NCBI GenBank assembly: GCA_019454045.1
Contig: SKCR01001840.1
Span: 62,001-126,000, forward strand
Origin: Zanthoxylum bungeanum
Taxonomy: Eukaryota > Streptophyta > Magnoliopsida > Sapindales > Rutaceae
DNA length: 64,000 nucleotides
Reading direction: 5' to 3'
Part shown: piece after piece, positions 1 to 12,734 of the stretch
How positions within the stretch are numbered: the stretch's first letter is position 1
How the letters are laid out: each line of letters opens with the position of its first letter
The notes under the pieces: generated by a model
Told to the model about the DNA's origin: nothing
The model's input: the letters and a program-made list of their open reading frames with translations, nothing else
Databases searched by the model: none
Made by a program: the position numbers and the translations under genes

Positions 1-930
1 CTCATCATGCTACATCTAATGTTTTACCGGAGTGACCTAAGTTCAGAGAAATTATACCTCACAATAATGACGGTCTTGGATATAAGTAGTAAGAACTCAT
101 TCATCTCCGTATTGACAAGACGGACCATCCAATAATGCTGTAACATTATTAATACTATTACTTAAATAAAGTAATCACCTAATCACGAGAGATTTATGAC
201 AATCAAGTTATTAATTTAATTAGGCTAGAATTTTAATTTAAAACATGCAATACATATCCAATATGACTTATGCATAATTAAATTAAAATTACTATGGCAT
301 AGATTTAAAAACATATGTTATCAAGCATGGGTGTATTTTAAAATTTAATAAAATATAATATTTAATTTTTCAAGTGTTTAGGGAAAATCAAGAAATAAAT
401 TTGGATATGGAAAAATTTAATCGAGATAAAAACCGGATAAATTAGACGTAAATGCCCAGGCTAGGCTGCGCAAACAGCATGCAAAACATGCTCAACAAGG
501 AGTGTTGCGTTGCAGTGCAGGTTGTTGCGCTGCAACGCAGCACCTTCGGCCATTTGGCTGGGCACATATTTTTTTTTATAATTTTAAAACTTAAAACACT
601 TTTAAAATTACCCAAAATAATTTTAATTTCAAAACCAACCACAACACATGTTATGCAACAAACATATATAAATTCTAAATATATATATGCATTTCTTTGA
701 ATCAAAATACAACCCAAAATAGAATCCCAAAATGAAATGACTCATGAACAATTCTAGATCACCCAAATATGGTCAAATGATTCTAGAATGATAGTCATAA
801 CTCTAAGCTTTAATCTAGAGTTCCAAACTCTAATTTTATGTCTATGTCTAACATAAATATTTTGACCCAATTACAAGCATATTGTGTTTATACTTCCAAA
901 GCATCCTAACACAATTAATTAGCCTAATTT
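1..930. other. AT-rich non-coding stretch, window start
   Basis: No convincing coding region is visible. The only open frames are under 95 codons, overlap on opposite strands and have no recognisable motif. The sequence is AT-rich, with a short GC-rich patch near 450-560 that contains repeated GTTGCG/CAACGC words. If the region to the right is a minus-strand LTR, this could be the start of that element's internal leader. That is an inference only. Confidence 0.5.
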
Positions 931-938
931 CAACATTA

Positions 939-2247
939 TGTATCTGATACATAATTCAACATTATATATCTCACTAATGAAAAAATATAGCTTGTAGAGA
1001 AGATCAAACTTACTTAGTAAGATTGATTCAAAGATCCAATCTACTTCTCTTTGTTGAAATGTTTGGAGAACATCCAAGGATTAGTAAGCTTGACTCCAAG
1101 ATCCAATCTTGATTCCAATACGAGAAAGCTTCACCCCAAGATCCAATCTTGATTTCTCCTAGATGAAATATTGTAGAGACCTCACAAAGCTTCTTTAAAC
1201 ACTTCTCTAACTTAGGCTAATTTCCCTAATACTTGCTTGTATTTAGCTTTCTCAAGCTTTTGCTTTTCTTAATTAAAACCTTCCTAAATCTTGCTATTTA
1301 TAGCAAAACTTAGAAAATTTTTAATTAATAAAAATTGTAATCAACTTTTAGGTGGGCTTAATCAAATTTGTCCAAATATGTATAATTAGGTGTGACTAAT
1401 CTCCATTGTCTACCACTTTGATTTAATCCAATTAAATCAAGACAAGGAATAGGAAATGGATTAGTTAAATATTTGCCACTTTGATTTAATCCAATTAAAT
1501 CAAGCCAAAACCACCTATTATTACATACTTACAATTACAATAATATCCTCAAATGGTAGAGATAATTATGATTTTACAATTAAGTCCGTGTGTAATTATT
1601 GAATTAATCCAATTAATCCAATTAGGTCAAAGTAAATAATCAATGTTATCCAATAACACTTAATTATCTTAGTTGATAATTATAATATCGAATATTATCT
1701 TTTATAAAAATTAATCGGCTACCCAAGTGCTCAACGAGTACACTTCATATATGGACTCTCTAAGTTCAGACACATTCGTCATATAAACCTAGCTAATATG
1801 TACGCAATTCGGCCACCTCTGAATTCGCGAAGAACACGAATGACCTTTCTGAACTATACAAGTCGAGGTCATCACATATGTTTAACAATCTTCCCATCGT
1901 AGGCTATCCGAATTGTGCTTAGGAAACATAGAATGACCGTCAAGTTTCCAAAGGTGCACATCTCATGTCAACATGTCCACGATTCTTTACAACTGATGCA
2001 ATCCACCCTCGATGATCGGCTTTGACCAAAGTCTTAAGAATTGTGATTTAGTCACATGGATACCTAAACCCCTTAAGGTACACATAAGGGCTGACAGATC
2101 CTATCTTGACTCGCACTTGATTACAGAGTGTATCAGTCCACACCCAACGAACATCTAGAGGCCATACCATGAAAGGTTTCTGACATACATGGCATCAAAG
2201 TATGAAGGATCTCACACAAAATCAATATTATCCTATAGTCAAAGGAT
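939..2247 (-). repeat. Left part of an old minus-strand LTR (element Z, putative)
   Basis: Read on the minus strand this looks like plant copia-LTR sequence. It has an AT-rich upstream part with a repeated TTTGATTTAATCC block (near 1420 and 1483), a TATAAATA box and then a repeated GATCCAATCTTG word (near 1040-1155). It ends near 939-953 at a TGTATCAGATAC-like word that could be a decayed primer-binding site. Copia element K1 inserted at its right edge. The sequence appears to resume at 47412-47542 and 49603-49912, giving an LTR of about 1.7 kb. The outer boundaries and TSD were not found, so the class is uncertain. Confidence 0.4.
1295..1302 (-). promoter_or_regulatory. TATA box in putative LTR Z
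   Basis: Minus-strand TATAAATA within CTATAAATAG, followed by a purine-rich leader. This fits the core promoter of the minus-strand LTR, but no transcription start can be seen from sequence. Confidence 0.4.
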
Positions 2248-3885
2248 CACATTGTTAAATAATTATGACCCATAGCATCACTATTTGTACAGAACATGGT
2301 GTTGTTGTACAAATTAACTATGTGACAAAGGAAATTGCTCTTTTATCATTTGTAATTGGATTACTCGGATATATAAATGATAAAAGTCCTTATGATTAGT
2401 TCCGGATTAATAAGATATGAGACAATATTAATCCACAAAGGTTTAATCATTAAATATCCCTAGTCGTAGTATTATCGAGACTGGACATCGATATACGGAA
2501 TAGACTAGTATTACACTTTGTGATGTGTGATGGAAGCGTAACGGCATAGTTCTCATATATTTGGGTATTGGATACTCATGCAAGTGTAATAGGAGGTTCT
2601 ATTTACCGATGGTACGGAAACAGCTTCGCTCTGGATAGACCCCTCGGAATCCCATTGGTAGTATGACTATGTGTCTATGGGAATCTGAATCAGGGTAGGT
2701 GTATTTGGTCTTAGCCTGAGACTTGCATCGCTAATACTTGCGACAATCAATATACTTTGGTTTTGGTCATCCAGAGCTTTAACAGGTTTTGTGTACGCCT
2801 CTTCTGGGTATACTGAGAATCGTAGTGTATTGGGTGTGATGTCAAGATGGAAGTATCACTTCAGTCATATGGAGATGATGATCACGCAGGGATACAGAAC
2901 TGGTACTCTAAGTGCTATAGCCATCGGGGAAGTATGACTAGGTCATGACTTTCCAATCATAAAGAGACTAGTTGCTAGTGATCTGATATATGCTTCGTAC
3001 GGAGCAGCCACAACTCCATCGCCAGGCATTGCATGTGACATCCGATACTGGATCGTAATACGCAATACTACGTATACTACGCCTGACAAAGATCATGTAT
3101 TTAGTGGAAGAATATTTCTGGAGAATTGGGTAGGCATGGTGTTTTGCTAGAAGCCAACCATGTCTTGTAAATCTGTAAGAACGTAGTACCAGGTATGCAC
3201 ATATTCGGATAACCCGATAACCAAATTTACTGCCAACATATCCAGGGATCTCTTGGGTCGCATCCCAAAGATTCACCGATGATGTTTGACTCGAACAATA
3301 TTAATTTGAGATTAATTAAGACAAAGAATATTAATCTGGGATTAATAAAGAGAGAAAATTAATCTGGGATTAATTACGGCAAGAATTAATCTGGGATTAA
3401 TTATCAGAGAAAGAATTAATCTGAGATTAATTACGTCGAGAATTTATCTGGGATTAAATTCGTCGAGAGGAGAGAACGCAATTAATTTAGAATTAATCGG
3501 TAAAATAAATTTAATAGTTAAATTAGATTTTACTATTTAATTTATTTAATTGGGCTAAATAATATATATTAGATATATTAATTGAAATCGGATTTCAACG
3601 GAAAATTAAATTGGATTTTAATTTTAGCGAATGAATTAATTTGGAATTAATTCGCGAGCGATTTTCGTAATAATTTTACTGGGTATTATTATTTAATTAA
3701 ATTAGATTTAATTGTGCCACGATGGAAAATTCGTTTAATCAGATTAAACGAATCTGAGCCCGAAAGTGTGTTGAGCAAGCCCACTTGAATTTTGAATTTA
3801 AAGTGGGGCCCACTTCACTTACAACATTAGTCATCTTTGGTGATAGATATGAGTGATGGATTTTGGTAGAATCTTATAAAACATT

Positions 3886-6756
3886 TGTAGGACACAGAAC
3901 TTGGGCGACGCATGCTGTTCTAGACTCAGGGCCTAGTTGAGAGTACGGAGTAGTCTGCGGGGAACTAAACCGGAGAATAGTGGAGTCGCCACCCGGTGTG
4001 AACCGGGACAAAGATTTAAGGCCGCACTCACCCCTCGCAAGGGAAGACCTCAAACCGTTGGGTTCGGAATGGTCCCTTACTTATGTCATTGTGATGATAT
4101 AATTTGTGCAATAAATCAACCGCATCTACTCAATAATCATGTTCAAAGGTCACTTAGATCTAATATGTTTCCGCTAAATAAATCCTAATCTAAGTTTGCA
4201 TGCTTGAAAGTAAGTCTTTAAACAACAAACACGCAATATCACATATCGAACATATTGAGCCATCAAACCAACATAAACAAATAATTACTTAAACATGAAT
4301 ATAAACTAAACTAAACATCATGCATAACGAGTAAAGAAACAACATGCCTAAATAACATAATCATGCTTTAAAATTAAATAACGAAACTAAATTAAATCAT
4401 GCTTAAAACAATAAATAAACAATCTATGAACTATGTCATGCTCAAATACAAATTTGGATGGAACGAAACATGTGTCTCTTAAGTGGTACGTGGCGTTGTA
4501 TCCCGAGTACAAACCGCACTACCGTCCATTCGGATTCGGCTAAGGAATTTACGTCCGGGTTTCCATCCTATATACCACAAAAGGGAACACATGTCCCGCC
4601 CATCCAACAATCAAATCATATCCTCAAACGACTCTCATGTAATCATATATAAAAATAAATAAAATAACAAGAAAGAATGTAAGTAAAAGGTGCCCTCAGG
4701 TCTAACCTCTTTTGTCGATTTTCGGACTCGTGCTTCACGGCCGTCGGAAGGGCTATCACTCCGCAACTCTTCCGGTTCACTGGATTAACGTCTTAGCTCG
4801 CTGTTTTGCTGTTTTGGGATTTCCGGGACTGTTTTTGATAACCTATTTCACGTTTGTTTAGAGGGCTGTTGAAGCTTGGTATGAACGTGTGCATGGGCTG
4901 GTTTGGTTTGCTGGGCGCGTGAAGTTTGGCAGTGAATTGAGCTACTGGTTACGTGAAGGGGTGTTGCATGAGAGGGACCGAGAGGTTGTGAATTGAATGG
5001 AGGGTGCAGGGGCTGTTGGCGTGAGGTCTTGAGCTGAAAGGATGATGAATGAGTTTGTGGTGTGATGAATGGATAATGAGGTTAGCTGCTAGGTGGCTTG
5101 AGGGCTGCTTTGTGAGTGCACTCAGAGGGCTGTTTTAAGGGGCTATTTACGTGAGCAGTGGGCTGATTTGCGTGAAAGGCAGGCTGTGTGAAGGCAAATT
5201 ACGTTAATGTGTTGAACAGTGTAAGTTGAGGTAATTAGGCGCTGAAGGCTTGTGAGGGGGGAGCTTTTGCTAGGCGATGTGGGAGAGTGATATGAGCAGT
5301 GTGTTGATTGTTTGTGGACGGCAAAGGGTGTGAGCAGTGGACAGCCGTGAAGGGCGTGAGGCAAGCTGCTGGTGAAGGTGAGGGGAAGGAGGCCGTGTGC
5401 GTGCGTTAAGAAGCAATGGCACATGTGTCGAATGGCAGTGTGTGTTTGAGGGCTCGTCTTTTTGTTGTTTGTTCAGTCGGTGGGGCTGTGTGTTTGCAAA
5501 GAGGGCAGTTTGTGGTTATTATGTCACCGTGTATGGTTGTTTGTGGCTCGGTTTTGGGAGGCTTGTGGCTGTAGTGGCGTGAAAGAAAGAGGGGCTTCTG
5601 ATGGTTAGTTGCTATGGCGATTGGCGTGAGTGTTGGCTGTTAAAGGCTATAGGTTTATTTGAGTTTGTTTGTTGTGGTCTTGTGTTAAGAGAGAGAGCTG
5701 AGCGAGAGTTGATGCTTAGGGTTTCTGAATGTCTGGTGCGTGAGGCTTCCGTGAGTAGTGAGAGAGACAAAGGTTGTGCGTGTATCGTGAGATAGAGGAC
5801 TGCTAAGGGATTAGGGTTGTATTTTTATTTGGTGAATTTCCGTGTGAGAGTGAATGAGAGGAGAGAGCTTAGGGTTGGGTTACGTTATTCTGGTTGTTGT
5901 TTATGTTTGTTTTGTGAGAGATGAGTGTTGCCGAGTGAGTGAGTCGTGTAGTTGGAGGAGAAGAGGCCGATGGATCAGAGAGAGAAGATGAAGGATCTAG
6001 GGTTTCTGTTGTGCTGTGTGAAGTGAGAGAGAGAGAGGCCAGAGAGGGTTGATACGTGGGCAGTGAGGGGCGTAAGGGTTTCGGTTGGCCGTGTGAGTGA
6101 AGGTTGTTTTTTTTGGTACTTGTGGGGTTAGGTTTCAGCGTGCAGGTTAACGTGAAGGTGCGCTTCATGCGTTGGGTTGTAAGGACGTGTGAAGGTGTTG
6201 AGTGAGGGGCTAGGTGGCGAGAGATTTTTGTTGAGGCTGGTGAGGGTTGTGGCATGATTATCAGGTGAAGGCTGCGTGGAGGTCTGATGGATGAGTGTTG
6301 CTTGTGTTTAGGGCTGTTACGTGAAGGGGGTTAGGGTTTGTCTATTTGAAGAGAGGATTTTAGGGTTCCATTGTCTTATTTCTTTGTTTGTGCCGTGAGA
6401 GAGGAGGCTTAGTTGGGAGAGGAGGATGGCTTGGAAAAGTGTGGTTTATATAGAGAAAGGCTAGGGCTTCACCTTGTCTCACAAGGAAGGGATTTGATTT
6501 AATTTGGATGTAATTTAGGGCTATAGGCGTGTGGGCCAAGGTTAAATGGTTCTGGGTTTTTTTAGGCTAAATGTATTTTAAAACGGAGGTCCAACGAGCG
6601 AGCTTGGAGCTAAACATGCGGATAAAATTCGAAAAAGTACTGATTTCCATCTTTTCCCTTCCGATGTCCGTTTCCCGCCGCTTCCGTGACTTAAAAGGTA
6701 GTGCCTCCAAATGAGACTCATCAGTGGGTCTTACATGCAAAAATGCATTGCCTACA
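3886..6756 (-). mobile_element. Solo LTR Ts of the T (Tat/Ogre-like) family, reversed
   Basis: It starts TGTAGGACACAG and ends CCTACA, and is flanked by a near-perfect 5-bp TSD, ACATT (3881-3885) and ACACT (6757-6761). The uninterrupted K1 3' LTR at 46827-46850 shows the empty site. Its left 300 bases are the reverse complement of the end of the T1 LTRs, including the CTCCGGTTTAGTTCC block. Its right end matches the T1 LTR start. At 2871 bp it is about 0.7 kb longer than the T1 LTRs, the extra lying in the middle. No internal region is attached, so it is a recombination remnant. The open frames inside it have no domain support. Confidence 0.88.
6445..6452 (-). promoter_or_regulatory. Candidate TATA box of solo LTR Ts
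   Basis: Minus-strand TATATAAA, in the same relative zone as the TATAAAAA boxes of the two T1 LTRs (28237 and 39331), upstream of a CT-rich leader. Confidence 0.4.
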
Positions 6757-6802
6757 ACACTCAACACATTTAATTTTGGAAATTAATATCTCTCTCTCCA
6801 TG

Positions 6803-7086
6803 CATTTGGCCGAATGGCCTTTAATGCTCTTGGCCGAATGGCCACAAAATTAAGAAAAGAAGAATTGGCCGAAAAGTGGCTTTTAAATTCTCTAATGAAA
6901 ATGCCGAAAGCAGCTTTGTTTTTAGAAATAGAAAGCAACTTTGCCTCTGTTTCTTTTGAATTGGGCGAGAAGCATTTGTTCTTTTTAGACAAATATCGAA
7001 TGGCCTGCAAAATGAACATAGGCCGAATGGCCTCCAAAATCAAGCAAGGCTGAATGGCCTCTGATTTGATCAGCTTGGCCGATTGC
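6803..7086. repeat. Cluster of GGCCGAATGGCC palindromes in the K1 LTR
   Basis: The near-palindrome GGCCGAATGGCC or a close variant occurs about six times. The matching cluster is at 46877-47157 in the 3' LTR of K1. K2, K3 and the solo LTRs carry only single GGCCGAA words here, so the expansion marks the K1 LTR subtype. Confidence 0.75.
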
Positions 7087-7248
7087 TTCCCTTTCTCTCT
7101 CGGACAAATTGTTTCTCATTGGGAGATAAAATTTGTTCCATTTTTTCTTGCTAGCACATATGGGAGTCAAATGAAGGTGATAGAGATACTCACCCATGAG
7201 CTTGGAAGCTTCAACATCCATGAAAAGTTTTGAACTCAATCGATCAAT

Positions 7249-9448
7249 GTAAGTCCTCCACAACTTATTTTTGATTTTATTCACATACGAATCACGCTTA
7301 GAGATACTGTGGCATGTCTAGGACACTTACAATGGTATCAGAGCAAAATCTAAGCATGATTTAATTTCTAGGGTTTATAGACTTTATTTAGGGATTTTTG
7401 CTTGGAGCTTGTAAATGCCTAAATTGGTTATTGGGACTTGGTTGGATGATGATGACTTGGAGTTATGCATGATTGATTTTGTGTAAAATGGATTATATTA
7501 ATTTTCCCTAAAATCTATACCTTGGCCGAATACACCCTAGGAATTGCTCATGGTAATATTTTGAAAATTGACAATTGGATGTGTTAAATGGCATGATAGA
7601 AATATTGAATGTTGATTTAATTGGATTGAAATCAAATTTAATGATTTTTTGTTGCCATTGTCGTGAGTGAATCATGTTGGAAGATTGATTTTGATTAATT
7701 TGTGTTGGACATAAATTAGATGTTAAGCATGATTAATTAGATTAATTAGTGTTTTGGAAATACTAGATTAATTAATTAATTGTGTTAATTACACTTTAAT
7801 TGAATTAATATTAATTTGGAATGATATATTAATTTAATTCGTTGTATTTGGGCTAATGGGCTTGGTTGGGCCAAATTTTAATCTTGGATTATATTTGGGC
7901 CTAAACCATTTTCATAAAGTCCAAAATATAACCATTGGGCCTTTAATAATTTAATTGGGTCTAATGGGCCAAAATTGATTTTATGGCATAGACTGATTCT
8001 ATTGGGCCTAGGCATTATGGGTTAGATCCATTTTGGCCAAAAGCCCAAGCCTAAAGAATTAATTAAAAGCCCATTGGACTTTAATTGAATAGTATTGGAT
8101 ACTAATTGGGCATTTGAGACCCATTAAGATTGGATTTGGAATCCAAGTCTTTAAGGCACATAAATAAGTGTAATTATTTAATTTGGAATTAAATATGAAT
8201 TAGTATTGGATACAATTTAAATTTGATTTAAAATTGTAGTTCGATATAATTCAAGAATACTTACTTTGAGTATTTTTTCTTAAACGAGTTGGACTCGCGC
8301 AAATCAAATCGTTGTATGAACATTGGATGGTCATTAATCAAAGATTAATTAATTGGATTAGATTGATTGAATAACATTCTTTGTGTGAATACTTGGATGT
8401 ATGTATGAATAATGTATATCAGATGGATATTAGATGGGTGAGGGCAATTTTGGAAATTGTTGTAATAAATTTAGAATTTATTAAATTGGACCTGCGTTTC
8501 CAGCCTATTACCTCTTTTCTCATTGTATTTCTCTTCTCACCAATTCCCCTCAATGTAAATGAGGTTTCTTTAAAAAGTATTATGTAATTGAGTAGAAGTA
8601 TAAATAGTGCTAGCGGGAGAGAGGAAATGGAGAGATTTGTTCTAGGAACAAGTTTGTTGTATATCCATCCGCATATCATTATTAATTTTATCGCGCCTTA
8701 TTATGCTTTTAGAATGCATGCTTAAAGGTGTATGATGAGACCTAATCAAAGATAATAAATTGGTTGCCAATTTACGAGAAAAACCCTCATTTTATATTAA
8801 GCGTTTTTCCTTCCATTGAGTGATTCTCTCTCAAGATCCAAGATTGACACTAGTTTGTTGGCCAAATTAAAGGCCTTTGTCCATCACGGATGTGTTTGAA
8901 TCATGAAGGCTTTGTTCCATATCGTACGCCTTGGGCAAGTTGTGATTTGTTGGCCAAAGTCAAGGTCACTTTTTGTTCATCGGCCTCGATTACGAAGCTT
9001 TCCATTGTCAATGGGTCACGCTTAAATAGAATCATTAAGCTTGTTGAGCCAAAGCCAAAGCTTAGTTGATTTAGAGAAAAAGGTTAGGGAATATATTGGA
9101 TATATTGGCATATATTGGATATATGTTTTGGACTTGGAAGTCCACCTACTGGATCTAGGAATTGGATGGGATCCAATTAATCTTAGAGATATACCTAGTT
9201 AAGTTTCATACAACTTGTTGGCCAAAGTCAAGGTTGTGTGTTATGTAAAGGGATCCTAGCCCACTAGGAAACTAGGTTTCCTAAGTACTCTACAGATGGT
9301 TAGAGGCTCGTCGAAAATTAGTGGGAGACAAGTATTAAATTTGTAATTTCGTTTAGATACTTGCCAATACGCGCTCATTTAATTTTTCGTCATTAATTAT
9401 TAAATATATTAGTTGGACTAATATTCAATTGTTGTTTTAATTTAACAG
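7249..9448 (+). other. Candidate leader intron of K1
   Basis: Donor GTAAGT at 7249-7254 lies in the LTR. A CTAAT branch-like word is at 9418-9422, followed by a T-rich tract and the acceptor CAG ending at 9448, 175 nt before the gag start. The interval spans the PBS and the whole non-coding leader. The same signals recur in K2 and K3 at matching positions. Splicing is inferred from sequence only. The leader also contains a TATAAATA word at 8599-8606, of unknown use. Confidence 0.5.
7333..7344 (+). other. Primer-binding site of K1
   Basis: TGGTATCAGAGC, one base after the LTR end. This is the standard plant copia site, complementary to the 3' end of initiator methionine tRNA. Confidence 0.93.
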
Positions 9449-9623
9449 TTGGACTGTATTCAAATTACTTCATTTGTAGTTGGTTATATAATTGGATTAT
9501 AGTAATCAATACATTTGAATGTAACAAATCAATTATAGTTGATTATATAGTTAGACTATAGTAATCATTATATTTAATTGTACCTGAAATCGTTGATTGG
9601 ATAGTTGGACTATAGCAATCAAG

Positions 9624-12600
9624 ATGACTGAAAGATTAGCATTTAGAACATAATCCTGAGTGAAAATGTATTTAAATGGCTCTAATTTTCAGATTGGGAA
9701 TATAACTTCAGGATAATCCTGGGAGCTGAGAAGTTATTCTATTTGATAGAGAAACCTCTCAAGCATGAGCTTATGAAGACTCATTGTGATTATGACTTTA
9801 GTGCTCAATCTGTTATGCACAGCCAGAGCTTCTTAAAAGGACATATCCCAAGTTGTCTGCCTAAACTGTGGCAAACAGGGTCACTAGAAGTGTGACTGCC
9901 GTATGGACAAGGCAGACATGAAAGAATTGAAGGCGGGACAAGGTTCCGGCTTCAAGAATGTTTGTTATAAACATGTTCACTACTGGTTTTAAAATTGGAT
10001 TTTTGATACTAAATGTGGTACATGAATATATGTATTGATGTGCGGGATGTGCAAACTGGCTTTAGATGAGATCGACCTGCAAGTCGGAAACAGGACGAGA
10101 GTCGCTGTTTTGGCCGTAGGAACCTAAGTTTTGGAACTGCCCCTAGGGCATGTACTTAAATTAGGAAACTGTTATAATATACCTAGTTTGACTAGAAACA
10201 TTATCTCTATATCTAGTATAACCCGTTGTGGGTATACCTTTATATTCTAGAACATTAAGTGTTTTGTTTATAAAGATGATATTGAGATAAACACATTAGA
10301 TGTGAATAACAGTATTTATATTTAGAATATAAATTAATCTCATACATATAACATGACAAACAAGTATCTCAAACTGAATTAATCAGATGAGACTTATTTG
10401 TGGCATTGTCGTCAGGGACGCATTAACAAGATTCGTATATCCACACTTTCGAAGAGTGGATACTAGGACAGATTTGATTCTAATTCAAATGATGTCTATG
10501 AATCTAGTTTAATTAGGCAAAGTGCCTAAAACACCTTTTACTTGGTAAAAGTGCAAGAGCTACTGATCTGTTAGCCCTCGTTCATAGTGACGTAAGTGGG
10601 CCCATATCTAGCTAGGCTAGAGGTGGATATGAATACTCCGTAACCTTTACGGATGTGGCATCGCGTTACGGTTATGTGTATATTATGAAACACAAGTCAT
10701 AAACTTTTGATTAATTCAAAGAGTTTCGACACGAAGTAAGAAAACAGACCGGCTAAGTATTAAAAACATTACGGTTGGACCACCGTGTAAAATACTTAAA
10801 CATATGAGTCGCTCGGAGCTACCAATTTACTTCTTAGGATATGAATAGAACAGTGAAATACTTATTTTGAATAAGGTTCCATGAAAATCTGTTAGACTGA
10901 CTTCATATTAGATATTAACAGGAAAGAAACCGGGTTTCTCATTCCTGAAGATTTGGGAATGCTAGGCATATGTTTGGATGATACCAAACTAGAACCCAAA
11001 TCGGATAAGTGCCTATTTATAGGTTGTCCTAGGGAAACCAAAGTATAGTAGTTATACAACTCACAAGAGAACAATGTAATTGTTGTTCTCCATGCGATTT
11101 TCCTAAGAGGAATTCCTATATGCAGTGGTAAGTGGGAGGAAAGTAAAACTCGATGAAAATCACAGTAATATTGTTCAAGGCACCGAGTCCTCAAGGAACA
11201 CCAACAGTTCATCAAGGATGAAACTGTACCAATAATCTTCGAATACACAAGAACAGCGTAGGTCGGAGAGAGTCAGAAAACAACCTAGGAGGTATGGGTT
11301 TCTGATCTTACCTCATGAAGATGTTAATCTAATTGAGGATAATTAACCGACTACGTATGAAGAAGTGATACAAGGTATCGACTCCTTTTTTGGCAAAGTG
11401 CCATGAAGTCCGAAATGGATTTCATGTATATCAACCAAGTTTGATACTGGTTGATATACCAGAAGGCATTGTGCCTATTGGTACTATGTAAGTCTTCAAG
11501 GAAGACATACATGGATGGCAACATGAAATGTACACAGCTAGGCTTGTACAGAAAGGGTATCGTCAAAGACATAGTGTCGATTATGACAAAACATTTTCAC
11601 CCGTTGCACTGATTAAATCCATTTGGATAATGCTTGCTAATGCTGCATATTTTATTTATGAAAAATGACATCCGGACGCCAAAACCGCTTTCCTTAACGG
11701 AAACCTTTTGGAGGATGTTTATAAACATCCTGACAGTTTTATCGTACCAAAACATGCAAACAAGGTTTGCAAGTTAAATCGATCCATTCATGGATTGACA
11801 CAAGCATTGCGTTCTTGGAACCAACGTTTTGATGAGATCATAATGGTATATGGTTTCATACAAAACGAATATAATTCTTGTGTATATAAGAAGGTTAGTG
11901 GGAGCGCACTAACAATGAATGTCCTATAAGTTGATGATGTATTGTTTCTTAGCAATAACATTCCCATACTAAAATCGGTGAAAGCTTGGCTTTCATTAAA
12001 ATTCTCCATGGAATACCTTGGAGAAGCAGGCTTTATTCTAGGAATAAAGATCTACTGAGATAGATCTAGAAAGTTGCTGACACTCTCTCAGTGTTCGTAT
12101 GTTTTGATATGTACGTGACCTGATGTCTCATATGCTTTGAGCATATGTAGACGCTATAAGGCCAATCCAGGTGATGGTTGCTGGATTGATGTTAGGAACA
12201 TCCTTGAGTATCTTGGATGAATCAAGGATGCTTTCTGTGAATATGGGGAAAGGAGAACTTGAGGTAACTAGGTTCACCGCTGCAAGTTTCCAAACCGATA
12301 AAATGACTATAAGTCATAATAAGGGTACATATATAGTTTGAATAACAGAACAATGAGCTGGAAATCTTCCAAGCAAGATACTATTGCCGAATAAATAACA
12401 AAAGCAGAACATTGCTGCAACTGATGCAGCAATAGAAGCATTTTGGATCTATATAATCCTAATCGGATTAGGAGTAGTTCTGTTAGCAGCTGAGCTAGGC
12501 TACAGAAAAGGGTAAAGAACCTCGGTCTCATCAATGATCCAAGTATGTACTTCAACTATTTCATCTGATTCGTAAGATCATACATCGTGGTGATGTGATG

Positions 12601-12720
12601 ATCGAATAAAACGCATCAGATGATAACCTTGCAAATCCGCTGACGAAAGCTGTTTCTCAGCAGAAGTTTGAGCGACTCTTACATAGTTCAGGTGTTAGAC
12701 ACTTGAGTGATTGGCTATAG
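9624..12720 (+). pseudogene. Decayed copia gag-pol of K1
   Basis: Relics appear in the order gag, zinc knuckle, protease, integrase, reverse transcriptase, RNase H, colinear with K3 (22650-26592). The gag start ATG is at 9624, with stops within about ten codons. The zinc knuckle near 9860-9905 keeps its C-x2-C but has a stop in its H-x4-C part. The integrase has lost about 115 bp near 10795, including the stretch with the catalytic Glu. In the reverse transcriptase the Tyr codon before V-D-D is a stop (near 11927). About 170 bp of the RT C-terminus is missing near 12090. Many small frameshifts. It ends with the same D/S-W-L-stop as the other copies, just before the purine tract. It cannot encode a working protein. 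Confidence 0.9.
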
Positions 12721-12723
12721 GCC

Positions 12724-12733
12724 AAGTGGGAGA
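12724..12733 (+). other. Polypurine tract of K1
   Basis: AAGTGGGAGA immediately before the TGTTGG start of the 3' LTR. The identical tract precedes the 3' LTRs of K3 (26596) and K2 (44088). Confidence 0.88.
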
Positions 12734-12734
12734 T

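Larger units (their letters stand above)
2253..7331 (+). repeat. 5' LTR of K1, interrupted by solo LTR Ts
   Basis: The LTR occupies 2253-3885 and 6762-7331, about 2.2 kb net. It matches the 3' LTR pieces at 12735-13548 and 46015-47406 in order and length. It holds a hairpin near its start (arms around 2340-2390), an array of ATTAATCTGGGATTAAT-like units at 3296-3470, and a GTAAGT word at 7249-7254. The PBS follows directly. Confidence 0.9.

Noticed and set aside
5397..6255. Several open frames in the GT-rich middle of Ts
   Set aside because: Low-complexity GT-rich LTR sequence, no domain, and they overlap on both strands.
8599..8606. TATAAATA inside the K1 leader as a second promoter
   Set aside because: K2 and K3 have TTAGAATA and TAAGACTA there, so it is not conserved. 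Probably chance.
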